Assembly (NCBI GenBank): GCA_030141605.1
Contig: JAQGDQ010000038.1
Span: forward strand, 434,001-498,000
Length of the DNA stretch: 64,000 bases
From: Tubiluchus corallicola
Taxonomy: Eukaryota > Priapulida > Priapulimorpha > Priapulimorphida > Tubiluchidae
Direction of reading: 5' to 3'
The translations under genes were made by a program, and so were the position numbers. The notes below the pieces were generated by a model that saw nothing but the letters and a program-made list of their open reading frames with translations, had not been told where the DNA came from and ran no database searches. The first letter of the stretch is position 1; every line of letters starts with the position of its first letter. Positions 24,701-37,605 of this stretch are shown here, piece by piece.

Positions 24701-26127
24701 TTTTATTAAAATGTTTTAGTTATATTAAGTGGCAGTTTTATTCATGCGTAACTAAAATGTGTGAGTTTACTATACACAGAGTGTTGTGCAGTATGTAATA
24801 ATAAAGAATATAATAGACAACATATTTCATCAGTTTCTCTATTCTTTTCATGATTCCATGCCATTTCTGTTTTACCTTGCTTGAGTATGATTATTCTGCC
24901 TAAATTTGTCCATGTTTGATGATCACATTTGACTCTCTACTTCATCGATCGTCATTGATGTTTATTTTAGTATTTGTTATTTTTTCCAGTGTTGTGCGAT
25001 CATGCTCTTGTATAATCTTATCTACCAATCTCTTCCAATTAGTGAAAAATTAAACTGTGCTTTCTGTCTAATAAATGTGTTTAAACTTAATGCTCTCCAG
25101 CTTTTTTAAATTGCATTTTGGTTATGCAAAAAGCAAAATCGTTCAAAAAGCATGAATAATCAAAAAAACATGAATAATGTCGGTACAGTAGTGTCGGTAA
25201 GGTAATCATTTCACAGACCTTCAAGTGTGTTTAATTGTTTTAGGAAGGTTCTCGAGAAGCGTCATCCGAGCGTTTAGTAGAACCAAATCAGGGCAGTCCA
25301 CAGGAAGGACTTCAAGTAGAGGGTTTTGTTGGAAAAATGGATCGCGAGCACTGCGAAGGCCTGCTAACTAAAAAAGGAACTGAAGTTGGTGATTTTGTCA
25401 TCAGAGAAAGTACCAGGAGGGTGGGTTACATTAGTTGCAGATATATTTGATGTTTAAACTTTTAATGTACTGAGTACCCTGCTTGTTAGTCTGCATTGTG
25501 TCTTCGTGAAGTGCTAGAAATACTGAAGCTATAATGGTCTTAGATTTTCTTATGTGGCTGGTTATGTATCCTCAAATTCCAAAATAAGAAGTTCTAGGGT
25601 GACACCAAACCTAAAAAAAGTTGGAAATGTCACTGTTGCTTTACTTTATCCAGAATTGTTTTGCAAATATAAATTTCCTAGATATGTTTAAGATTATGGA
25701 AAATTATGTTTAGTTATAAATTTGCTATACATGTTTGAGATCATCATTATTTTTATAGTCCCTTAATTACATAGATAAAACACTGCTGAAATAACAAGAA
25801 ATGCCTTATAGTTTAACAAAAGACAAATGTTTCATACCTGAATTTGATATTAGTAACTAAGAGTTAAGTGTATATTTGTGCTTTCAACTGTCTTGTTTAC
25901 AGAGTGGGGATTATGTGCTGTCTGTGCTGCATACCGACAAAGTTCGCCACTTTCCACTAACACAAGAGCCCAATGGCATCTATCATCTAGGCCAGGATTT
26001 TCAGTCAATAGAAGAGCTAGTTAAATTTTATCGCGAGAGTGCCTTGAAAACCGTGGACAATGAGTTGATATATCTTCTACGACCCCTAAAACCTGGTAAC
26101 AAGGGGTTCCTTTCCCTTTTTAAGTAA
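18784..26127 (+). CDS. Phosphotyrosine-type adaptor: tyrosine-motif tail, one SH3 and one SH2 domain
   Basis: Nine coding exons join in frame to 462 residues: 18784-19007, 19159-19240, 21255-21389, 21646-21691, 22459-22565, 23534-23695, 24127-24357, 25244-25420 and 25903-26127. The first ~147 residues are disordered and carry tyrosines in SH2-ligand contexts: Y60 (LNYIQLEL, IRS/FRS-like), Y92 (YVTI), and Y121, Y130 and Y134, each with Asn at +2 (YVNV, YKNT, YENF), the Grb2-SH2 consensus. SH3 spans about 201-251 (ADY, GWW, GWVPGDY). A basic linker follows. SH2 spans about 356-452 with FVIRES (Arg383 is the phosphate-binding residue), RHFPL and the ending LIYLLRPL, nearest in my judgement to NCK-type SH2. 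The usual first Trp is replaced by Gly. It presumably couples a tyrosine kinase to Grb2-like partners. I do not know a named family with this order. Confidence 0.85.
21255..21389 (+). other. Exon 3 of the adaptor: three consecutive YxN motifs
   Basis: This 45-codon exon encodes YVNV, YKNT and YENF within 17 residues. Each fits pYxN, the consensus bound by the Grb2 SH2 domain. Both flanking introns are phase 0, so the exon could be skipped without a frameshift. Confidence 0.75.
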
Positions 26128-28948
26128 ACCATGTTTTAGGTTGCCTTTTCTGTGCATTTTGTTACTCATCCAGTAATGAATTGTGCATCAACCTACATTT
26201 TTGTGACCTCAGATTTTATTATTAGTAGGCTCTAAAATAGTGCTTACAAAGGAGAAAATTGAGATTCAGCTTATATTTGGTTGATAAGTTACAGCTTTGC
26301 TATTAGAGTATTGAAGGTCAGGTTTAATTAACAGCTAGATAGTTAATAAGGATAAAGCTAAACAGAAAGTTCAGTTTTAGGGATTTTGTAGCTAGGTTTA
26401 ACTATGAAACGAGCAAAATATTACACACTGGTTTGTGTAAAGTATGACTGTTGGTGACAGCATAAAAATGACGTTGTCACACTACATAAAATGCAAAGTA
26501 TATTGTTATTTTTTGTTTAATTTATTGATTCAGTAATCATGTGGATTTCGTCTGCTTAAATAAAAGCGATAATATAAAGGTAAAGATCTCAGTTATATAA
26601 TGTGACTAATTAATGGGATAATCTCAGTTAATTAATCACATTTATTTCCTGTGATGGCTGCCTTGCTGTGTTTGTGAATGATATCCAGTGCTACAATCTT
26701 GTAAAACTAAATGTGTATAAAGAGATATGGTTCAGAGTCATGCCTATAATATACTTCAATTGTATTCGCAGAAATGTATTGTAACACGAAATCATCTCTC
26801 TATTAAATCAAACTGCATATTAGTGTAATTATTGACTTATCATTGTTATTTCTGACGATGAAACAAACAGTGTTGTTATTCATGCCTTATGAATGAAATT
26901 CTTTATCACTGTTAAGTGACTATTATAGTTGCAACTGTTACATATAGTTGATTGGCAGGGTCAGATTAACACACTGTGGGGCACTGCATTAGGTTTGTAC
27001 GAACCGTATAGAATATTTCGTGCATTTTGGCGATGTTTTACAAGCTTTAATGAAACATGAATTCAACGTCTAATATTGAAAATGGTTTCTAATTATAAAT
27101 AAACTGTAAAATTGTTTTTATGGTGCTGGTAATTACAATAGATGGGTCGTAAGTATTTTTGCCATTGTCTGAAACTATGAAGCTATTGGTTCTCTGTAAG
27201 CCAATAAGGCTTTACACAAAAGGTGCAGTACCTTAAGCCAATAATTCAACCCTGTTGATTGGTGTTTTGAAAATTTTTGTGCGAGTACTATATACTAAGC
27301 TGTAAAAACAGTTTGTGAAAAGTTTGAATGTGGTCTCCTTGGAGAACTAAATGCTTAATTTACAAGTTCTGTCGAATACTTTTAAAAAGTAATGGTGATC
27401 TGCCTGCATGTTGTTTCTTTTGATAATGCAGCTTTGTCTCTGTTACGTCAATTCGTATGAGGGACCAGGCGATGCAGATTGGCCTACAACTACGCACTTT
27501 TTTATTACAATTGCCTCTACAAAGAGAGCAACTACAGAATAATTGATTCGATTCATTTGTCCGTCTGTCTATTAGTGGCATTTTCCTGCTGTAGAATAAT
27601 TTAGGAAGTAAATACTTGGCACGTTGATAGGGTATGGGTCAAGGTGAGAGCATATTGATTATTAGGTCAGTCGGTGTAGTGTTTACAGTCTACATTTTAC
27701 TACTTTTTTACATTTTAATTTTATCAGGTGCAGTACTCTTAGACTTATGACTCATTAGTAGGGACCAGTAACTATCAGGTACTGCATATTGTATAAAATC
27801 TGTGTAAACCACTTTGTGTAAATCAAAACTGAACTGGCATTTCGCACACCATGCCTATTTGATGGCAGTATGCCGTTCTGGTTTGAAAACTGACTTTGGA
27901 GTGCAACAGTATCACAAAAGTAGTAGAAAGAATATCGTACATTCTGTTTCATGAGTATAGGTGGCACAATCACTGATGCTTTGAAGTGTTGTGATGGTTA
28001 TGAAGCTTGTAAAATTTGTGCTTAACTGCAGTTGAGGGCTGGCAGAAATTAATCAGTTTTCCAGATTGTACAAGAAGCGTGTAATGACAGCTAAGACACC
28101 ATACGCAATATGCGAAATTTCGTAATGCCCTTTATATGCATAAATATCATGTAAGGTAATTAGTTTGACAAATTTTTCAAAGGTTTTATTTACAAAATTT
28201 TATGCAGATATATTAATCAGAATTTGTATAATGCATATTAATGTCAGTGTATATTAACTGTTTTGTACTTGTTGAAGGATAATAAAATAATTAATATTTT
28301 TTCTTAATTTCACCAACAAACATGTTATGCTTAAATTTTTTTATACACTACACCTTCATCTAACATTTTAGTTTCCATGCAGTAAATAAACAAAATTTAT
28401 GTAAAATACATCAAAAGTTCCAACTGCTGCATATCATCATTAGTTAATCGCAGAGAAAAGAAGTGGTTAACTGATTGTTACAAAATGTGAATCTTTTTAT
28501 GTTATGCATTAATTATACTGTAAAATTATAACAAAGGGTTTCCTTATGCAAAGCCATCTTTAATATTTAGTATAGTCAGTACACTAAACTGACTATTTTA
28601 TGACTACATGAACTACAATGACTGACTATATATGCACAAATGCATCATTTAACTGAATATCACGCATTTATATTATCACAGCTTTATGTAAATGTATATA
28701 AATAGTTTATAAAGGCTAAACAAAGAAGAGCCAGAATTTATAAGATTCTGAAATCTAAATTAATAACTGGTTTTATTTATGTACACTACAGTATACAGTT
28801 CACATTTTACAAAGAGTGACTAACATGGGAAATGGTCAGCTTTCATAATTGCCAAGACGCTGACTACGCCTAAGCATTTATGAATAATCTCCAAACGTTT
28901 TTTCTTTTGAAGCACTCCAAGCTTTCAAGATGAATATGTTATCAAATA
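26128..28948. other. Convergent intergenic region between the adaptor and PEX12
   Basis: It contains the 3' ends of both genes. AATAAA for the adaptor occurs at about 26559-26564, and TAAATAAA-like sites lie downstream. No other gene was recognised. The frames at 27360-27581 and 27755-27973 (minus) are unsupported. Confidence 0.5.
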
Positions 28949-31900
28949 TCAGCTTTCTGGCAAATAAAGTTTCACTAAATTTTGTAAGTTGCTTGGGAGG
29001 CCTGTAACTGGGCAACGTTCATGCTTTTTCACGTAATTGTGAACACAAGGATAGCAGAAAACAAACCTGTAAAAAAATAAAATTATGTAATAACGAATGC
29101 AATACCAGAACAATTTATCACTACTGCTTGATAAAATACTACACTTACCCTGAGGATGAAAGAGCTGTATCGTTGGTTCTTTTATTTCCGCAAATTGGGC
29201 AAACTGAAGGAGGAAAATTTGTCTTGTACACATTCTGAAAAGCAACACGAAAATTTCAAAAATAACTTTGTTAATTTCAGTTACGATTTCAACAAGCTTC
29301 AGTAAAGCACAGTGACATCGTTAGAGTTTTCTTGTTATAAAACATACAAAACTGTAACAGGCAAATAGTAAACCAATGAATTATTGCAAAATTGAAAGTA
29401 ATAACAAAATAAGAATCATATTATTTTGCTAAGTAGTTGATAAAAATATTAACATGAACACTTTGAACTTTAACTTGTTCCAACTTAGTAGTACTGGTAG
29501 ACTTCAGCCTGATCCACGAAAACATTGCTTGGTGCTTATTACAAACAGTGCCTAACAACAAAAAGTATATACAAACACAACCTGAAGGTCCTAAATTTAC
29601 CTTTGGTGGAGGTGGTGTGGGAAAAGCAGTAAATGTTGTTTTGGTGTCACTCGTGTACCACCATTCCAAAAATTGCAGAAAAAATACCGAAACTGTAAGA
29701 CCTGTAGAGATGCCAGCTGCCGCAGAGCTCAAAGCTAACTGAAGTAACCCCTGCCAATACTGTCGCCAACTAAAAATATGTGAAATCACAAAGCATTCAC
29801 AAGAGCATTAAAATTTGTTATTTGGGTAAAATAAAGGGTAATAGCAAATATATTTTGCAGTTATGTCTAATTCCAGTGTTCATACTGGATGAGTAGTACT
29901 CTACAGTACAGACAGGAAAATATTACTAAAAGTGAAAGTTGCTATTAAATTAAGATATTTTTGTAAGTAGTACTAGTCTTGACTTTTAAAAAAAACTGAA
30001 CCAATTTGTTTACATGACTGTATTAGTAACATGATTAATAACAGAAATGTCAACAACAACGTTTTGTTTAATAAAATTCGTTAAGGTTTCACAAAGAATA
30101 TGCAGTATGTACTTCTTATTTGGTAGCCTTGTTTTCTCGCCTTTAGACTGCTGCAAAATATCTTGCATCGTCAGTGTGCGCAGTTCCACCCCAGCTAGTT
30201 GCAAAAATGGAGAATGAACACGTGACTTGTGAATAGCATAGGCTAAATTGTAGCATAGCATTGTTCCTTCATAGCTCATATGGATGTATGGATAAACACT
30301 AAGAAATATGCACATGAACTTTGCAAAATAAGACACCTAGCAAAATAAAAGATTAGTATAAATATGGAGTAAGGTGTGACACGCTGTAGTATCTATCAGT
30401 GGCGGTTCGCGTATAGACACTGTGGAATTGCAGCACCTGATATTTTCACTCGATATTATTGATAATATTCAACATAATGGATCCTCTTTCTTTATACTTG
30501 TACTGAACCAAAGTCACAGGTCCAGCACTTTGCGATTCACAGGTTCAGCAACGTGGTGCTTGGTTGTTGCTGCGCACATGTCTGAGATAAGACGCTGACT
30601 AAGAGCACTGTCTCTCACAGTGTGAGTTGTAAGTTGTCACGCACTTAAAAACCGTATACTGGCATATTCTTGAACTGTGTCAATTTAGGCTATACGTAAG
30701 CAAAATATTTTTGTTTAGGATTTTATCAAGTTTATGTATAAATTTTCATACTTTTGTTTGTTAAAAATTACAGTTATAAATTACAACATTAAAATTACAT
30801 ACGTTTGTTTTGTTTTACACAGTATTAAAACTATGGCGAAAAATTTTCTGAAGCAGCACTCCCACTAATTTTAGCAACGAGACACCACTGATATCTGGGC
30901 TTGCTATTTTGCATTCTGCTGATTATTATTTTGAAAAACACATGTTAGTACATTGCATCTGGTTTGCAATGCAACTAACTAAATGAATACTAGATCTGCC
31001 TATCACGAAGTTTTGTTTAGAGCAAATTCATTGTGCCTCAAAATTCTCACAACAACACAAACAAACTTAACGAAATGTTGGTATACGTAAATCAGTTGCT
31101 AAATTTATTATTAATGTTGATACCTTTTCCCTAGATAAACCATCAGCATTCTTTTCACGCCATTTCTCGAACAGTTCATCTATCTTAGCCTTGAAATAAG
31201 GAACAAGCACCTAGACAAATAAGTTAATCATGACGTGAAAAATATATTGCTTGACTTTGAAAAAGAAACTTAAAATTTATAACTAGTTGCAACCCAAATT
31301 ATGTATTACTAAGGTTGCCAGCGCTCCGGATTAAGTTCGGAGTCTCCTGAAGTTCAGCCATAGATTTGTAGTTTGGCTGGATTTTCGACAAATTCTTAAA
31401 CCTTTTGATTTTGACCATCGCAACGAAATTTACGTAAAAGTTCAGAAACTTTGCATAAGGTTAAGCTAAAAAGAGTTAAATCGTTCTAAGATAACATTAA
31501 ATTGACTTTGATCTGTTGTAAAGCTTCATCTTTTCACCCCAGTCTACATTTGTTGCTAATTTTTGCTGCAGAATAAGTGCAATGCAAGTAATCTTTAGCT
31601 CTTTGCTTGCTTTGCTTGAACCTTTTGAACACACAAGATTTGCAAGTTTTAAGAACAGAAATGGCATGGAAGAGGAGATTTAGTTTCAATTCACATAACA
31701 TAAATGTCTTAATAACTTGATTTTCGTAAAAATTGTTTTTGTAAACCCGAAAATGTGAGAAATGTTTTGGTGACTGGGAAGGAACTCAAAAATGGATGCA
31801 TGGCTTGTGCTTTGTAAGTTTCAGGCTTTTAGGGCTTTTTCAGAGTCTATAAATCAAGAAATTTGTACTACTTTGCGGTTTAAATTTCTTGATTTTGTTT

Positions 31901-34900
31901 CTAAACAAAACTTCACAAAATGGCTTCTGGGTCTCTGCTCCAGTCCCTACCTGGTTCTTCACTCCTGACTTCGGTTCGTGGACGAGGTGGCAAGCCTACA
32001 TGATACTGTATCAGTCAAATCATCAGTTTAGCATTTATTACTTATTAATAATAATGTGAACTACACAGTTCAACATTGTCAGCGTAACATTTTTAAGGTT
32101 TAACATAAAGATGGTATGTCTTCCAATTCGGTAACCGCACACATCAACATTTAACGGGTGAGTTGCCACGATGGCATAAAATTTAGTTGGGCGAATCTCA
32201 TTACAATGATCTAAAGCTTTCTTTATAATATATACAGCAATTAAAATAAACATGGCAACAAATTCCTTTAAGGCTATATAAAGAATTAAACATAAACATA
32301 GAGTTTTATATACTTACTAAAAACAAAAGTGATTTTTTGATAACTTTTTTATCTAGCTGCAATGCTGGTTTGTCATTTAAAACTGCAGATACTCTTTTCA
32401 TGCTATAGAAATTCTCAGCAAATGAAGAACCTGTAATATAGGCCAAATATAATTTCATAAACAATGAATGCTACTCTTAGAGTCTGGACTATTAAAGTTG
32501 GACAACAAACACACGCAATTTAGATGTCCTTAAAACGAATGAAATTGTTATTAACATCTGACATATGATTGGAAAATTGTTGTAATTTAATGAATAATGT
32601 ACAGACATTCCGCATAACTGTGTGTTTACTCTATTTAGTATAGTAGGCAATTAAACAGACAGCAATAGGCAGCAATGTACCAAGAACAATCAATAAGGTA
32701 ACAATACTGCCTGTTCACCCAATTACTTACGATATGTTTTTGGGAGATGCGCTAAAGAATCGTCTACAATACGAATATGTAAAGAAATAATCCTTCATTA
32801 TACGCTGGACTGAATGAACACTCATACTGTTATACTTCACATCAGAGAATGCTCGCATCTTGACATTACTTAATAAAATTAACAAATATTATCGTAATTT
32901 ATTTTAATGTATGTGAAATTAAGTGTAAATAAACTAGCGACGGAGCACTTGATCAGAACATGGGAATCGCCAATGTTGTGCAGGTGCTGCCGCCAGGCGG
33001 CTTCATTGGGAAGTTTTACACTGGCCTTGTATATGCGTGTTTTATTGGCAAAATATCGATTACCAGCATACACGCGTATATAAAACACAACTAAGCAGAG
33101 GTATTAATTTTACTAAATTATTTTTTTTCTTCAAATGGGAAGGTCAGCGACTGAAATGTTACGACGGATCCTGGCCGTGATATCCTAGGGTTAAAGGCAT
33201 TACAAACAATTATGACCGATGAAAAGCCAGGCTGCATTATCATGGATTGCACTTAGGGCCCTCATCATGAAAATATATACATATGTATATACATCGGGTA
33301 GGTATAATATACTCGGCCCAGGCACTTGTACTTATCTTACACGCTAACACAGTAGGCTATTGATTTATTGCTCCGCCATTGTTGACACCATTTACTTTGG
33401 AAGATCTTAATATTTTCGGGTCGACTTGTACGCAGGTAATATATAAAATGATGCAATTTATGGTCTTAAAATGCACGTCGACTTGTACGTAAGGTCGACT
33501 TGTACACACGTATATAGGGTAATAGAAAAATTTCCTCTCTAACCCTTTTGTTGCAGTTGGGTAGAGCAGTGCAGTGCACATGGGCAGATATGGTCAGTTT
33601 GAGAGGGCCAGAATACATCTACTTGGAATGGTCTATTTACAAATTTATTGACTTGGAATTAGCCTGGTCTTATAGCCTGGCCTCTCTTAAAAACATTGTT
33701 GCAGAACAATATTTCTACACGTAAAGTATCCCATAAAAACCATTTTAAGCAGTCTAGAGTAAATATACTCCCTCTTAAACCATACTAATACCGGTAATGA
33801 AGACTTTACAATCACACTGTCAGTAATCTGCTTTTTTTACAGCTAGTATGACATTAATACATATGGGAACTTCAACCAACGAGCAGTCAGTGTGCCAGAA
33901 TGTGGCATTGTATCAGAATAACGATCATATAACAACAGCAACAATAACAATTTACTATAATAATGACAACATTAATGACTATCATAGCAATTATAATTAA
34001 AACCTAGAACATTCAGTCTGTGGAAGAGCTAAAAATACGTGCTCCACTGCTCATACATCACATACAGTCGAATTCCAGTAATACGATTCAGCTTATAACG
34101 AAACTCTCAGTCGTACCATGATTTTATTATATCCCTGCCAACATTATAATAAGTTCTATGTAATCACATGTGGTTACTACGAAACCTTATTTTGTACATT
34201 GTTTACATTGTCGAGCTAAAGTCCCGACAATATGAGTTTAATATAAGAAACACTTGTAATACGATTTGTGAAATGGCATGCCACATTTAGACATTTTTCA
34301 GGTGTTGCCACGGTGACCATAGCTTAGTTGATTGCTTTTGCAACTCACTATGCCTCATAACGTAATGTGTGTACTGTACATACATTATTATAGCTAGGCG
34401 TACTGTTGAGTTAATTAATCAGTCAGGTACATAGATTTAAATGCCACGCGTGCGCAATCAAATTGTTGGTTTCCGAAAAGTGTTAAGCTTCCCATTCTGA
34501 CAAAAATTTGCCATTGCAAGTTAAATCACCTATATTTCTCATTGCTTATTTTCCTATCCATAACAGCTAGGTTTTGTTTATAGGTATCCATGTATATGCA
34601 AAACAGCAAAAAGCAACATACAGCAGACTCTGTGGCAACACTTACCCTTTTGCTTGTAGGCTTGCTTCTAAACTGACTAGCAGGCTGGTAGTATGTTGAT
34701 ATAATTTTGTAGTTTGTGCTTGTGGGAAACAGGGGTAAACAAGCTTAAGACTACAAGGTACACGCATCTGTTAACTCCTATTTTACACTAGAAATAACAT
34801 TATGAGATAACAAAAATGCATGTAATAGTATGAAACACGCTTAATACAAAAAATATGTTGGTCCCTTGAAAATCGTTTTACTGGGATTTGACTGTACCAT

Positions 34901-37605
34901 AGTTTTGCCTTATAACAGATTATAAGACAACAGTTTATATTTGTCTGTATCATAGTGCAACTTACAATAGCGGCGCAGATAATAGTCCTGAACTAACAAA
35001 TCAAGAACTAGATATGCCTCATCGCTGCAAAGGTACAACCATGCCAGTCTTTCTGGAAATTTTCCTCCTAAAACCTGTTTAAGGTAACATTTTCATGCAT
35101 TAGCCTTTGTCCAAAAATGTTAGTGATATATTATGTTTATTCAAAATCCAAATGCTGGTACTATATACGAAAGGCCTTAAACATTGAAATAAGTTTTTCC
35201 GTAAAAAACATTACTGTCATGAAAAAGGCTTTTCTGATTCACAAATCGGGGTAATATACTTGAGTAAAACCATCAGCATTGTAAAAATCAGGGATGAGAA
35301 TGACAAACTGCAAAAAACTCTGAAACAGGCCGGGGGTTTGGGGGCCGCGTAGGCCAAAGAGAGCCTCTAAGTGGACTTAAAATTTCAGTTACCTTGTTTC
35401 ATGCATAATTTAAAATACCCAACTATCAAGGATACATGATACCTAATTGTCTCAAAAACGCCTAAGTACTGGCCGCTCCTATGCAAAAGTATATAAAAAC
35501 TGTCTGCATTTGACTCAAATAACTCTGTACAATTGATTCTATATTTTTATACATAGAGATACACACGTGGTTACACTGATGTACGTGACGTAAACAAAGC
35601 GACGGCCTGCCAACTAGCGGTCAGCTTGTGAAATAATGTACTGGGTCTGTAAAAATTTGCTCAACGAATTTACGCGATTTACAAAAATGGCACTACTGGT
35701 CTTCCAGAAACTCGGAATTCCGCGTATCCGCGGAAAATTCTCATCCCTGAAAAATGTGCATGAAGCATCATTTAGTGCCAATTATTGCCATAGTTGTGCT
35801 GCTTATGTATAATACATAATGTACACTGCTGACAAGTTAACACAAGGACAACAGTCAAACTGGATCTGTTTAGGTGCCCTGCTGAGGATACTGTAATTTA
35901 TAGAAAAATGCTGACAGTTTTTGATGCTGCTAGTTTGCACATAAATTTAAAAACATCGGCAATTGATTGAAACTACAAAATTGGATATTAACCTCGATAG
36001 GTAGGCTTACTCAAAACTCGCGTTAATGGTTTAGACCATAAATATTGGTAGTGAAGATGCAAAATCTTGAGGTTGCTCACAACAACTTAGGTATTGCACT
36101 TTTCATGTGATTTGAAATGAAAATATCATATACAGGTAGCCCACGGTGGCACAAGGTGTACTTCATGTTTGCTCAAGTATTTCAGATATATACAGCAGTC
36201 AGCCAACTATTGAAGTACGACTTTCTGATAATAGTTCTGGTATCATTAACATTTTGCCCTTGAAAATGTGTAAGTTATACTGTAATTTATATGTTAAATA
36301 AATTAGTTTTTCTAAACAATAATTTAATAATTATAGATACAAATCTCATATTATGTCGTAAAATCTCATAAAAATCCTCGTACTGTTAACAATACAACCC
36401 TAAAAATTGTTATGGTATTAATACCAAAAAGCATTGAACGAAATTACAGATCCACATAATGCCAACCGAAATCTAAATATTTACATTTGCATTTGCACTT
36501 CTTTTCCGTTAAAGTTAATCAACTTTCGCAAACGAATTTGCTTCAATGAATATTTTTCCTTTAATCAAAACCATGCTATGTATCTCCATAAAGATTGACA
36601 AGTTAAGAATACACCGCTATGCGCCAAATTGGAAAACACTTAAAGAGATTGCACATCTTGCAGTGTAGCATGCTGTTAGAGTTGGGAAATTTCCGAAGTT
36701 TACCACATTATCACACTTTCTAGTTTCAACTTTTGTCATGATTTTTTACAAGTAAAAAAGAAAATGCAATGGCTGAAGGAGGTTACAATACAGAAACAAA
36801 TTCTTCCTATTCTGGCATTTACAGTAACTATTTCTTGTTATTATTAAAGGATTACTATACAATATTACAAGGACTGCAAAAAAATAATTCCTGGTAAATT
36901 CCTACTGGACAGTCTGTAATTAATCATTCAATAAAGTTTGCCTTTGTCTTAACATGTGTTTTTTATCACTCACGTCAAGTTGATTTGCGAAAAAAATATT
37001 TTGATTTTTATCGAATTTTAATATATTAATGGAATCGTATTGTATCGCCCAATTAGTATTGATTATTTATACTAAATAAATATACAGATTCTAGGTCCAT
37101 ATAACTTAGAAGATGAAACGATAAAATCATCGGGTACATTCATTCAGGCTCTTCATTGTACAACTAAAAAGAAAGTACTGTTTTTCATATTGTTTTTTAA
37201 ATTTTTAGACATACTTGTGGAAAATACATTTGAAATATTGAATGTCGAAAGTTGAAAGACTAATGTGCACACAATGTACTCAACTTTAGTATATTATTAT
37301 TAAAAGGCAAACAAACTGTTGCAAAAAGGAATAATTTACATATTCAATTTTAATTTATCTCTTTATAATGCTACAATAAAACATGATTAATAAAAGAATC
37401 GCTAATAAGTTTTGAAGAATGGTTGAAATGTATAGATAGATCTAGAACTAGCGAAACGATAGCGAAAAGACATAGGTTTTACCCTGCATGCATGTTTAAA
37501 CGCTGGTCTTATTATGGACATTAAATTTTCTTGAGCAAAAACTACCAGTATCGATGGCTGATCGCCGGAAGCAATTGAAGATATGTGTGCCCCGTACTCT
37601 GCCAT
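28949..37605 (-). CDS. PEX12: Peroxisome assembly protein 12 (peroxin-12), complete, eight exons
   Basis: Exons in coding order are 37605-37483, 35074-34966, 32430-32318, 31210-31124, 30336-30113, 29769-29601, 29234-29149 and 29066-28949, giving 342 residues (human PEX12 is 359). The start MAEYGAHIS...QPSI matches the conserved PEX12 N-terminus. Membrane-domain hallmarks follow: LLVQDYYLRRY, FAENFYSMKR, LVPYFKAK, HSPFLQLAGVELRTLTMQDI, FFLQFLEWWY and FPTPPPPK. The C-terminal RING has CPIC, CYPC and CPVT, the zinc-site set typical of PEX12, which lacks a complete second site. Together with PEX2 and PEX10 it forms the peroxisomal-membrane ubiquitin ligase that recycles the import receptor PEX5. 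All seven introns keep phase. Introns are inflated by transposons (30397-30891, 34065-34894, 35289-35749). Confidence 0.96.
30397..30891. mobile_element. hAT-like non-autonomous element in a PEX12 intron
   Basis: The ends are CAGTGGCGGTTCGCG and, as reverse complement, CAGTGGTGTCTCGTTG, followed by similar GTGCTGCTTC / TTGCAGCACC blocks. The flanks GTATCTAT and ATATCTGG agree at five central positions, compatible with a decayed 8-bp duplication. No coding capacity. Confidence 0.65.
33420..33505. repeat. Three direct copies of GTCGACTTGTAC
   Basis: Perfect 12-mers at 33420-33431, 33477-33488 and 33494-33505, in a PEX12 intron. A 12-mer with two CG-type or GTAC cores three times in 86 bp is not expected by chance in this AT-rich sequence. 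Its nature is unknown. Confidence 0.7.
34065..34894. mobile_element. pogo/Tigger-like non-autonomous element with TA target duplication
   Basis: Termini are CAGTCGAATTCCAGTAATACGA and, as reverse complement of the right end, CAGTCAAATCCCAGTAAAACGA, flanked by TA on both sides (34063-34064 and 34895-34896). CAGTC-type ends with TA duplication are typical of the pogo/Tigger branch of Tc1/mariner. No intact transposase is visible in 830 bp. It lies immediately upstream (in + coordinates, before 34966) of PEX12 exon 2. Confidence 0.8.
35289..35749. mobile_element. Short inverted-repeat DNA element (CAGGGATGAGAAT ends)
   Basis: The left end CAGGGATGAGAAT is exactly repeated in inverse at the right end (ATTCTCATCCCTG, 35737-35749). 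AAAAAT flanks both sides as a possible duplication. The interior is GC-richer than the surroundings (GGCCGGGGGTTTGGGGGCC). Non-autonomous; the superfamily is unassigned, perhaps hAT-like. Confidence 0.75.

Noticed and set aside
26956-26990. Transposon-like terminus CAGGGTCAGATTAACACACTG downstream of the adaptor gene
   Set aside because: It looks like a hAT-type end, but no matching inverted end or flanking duplication was found.
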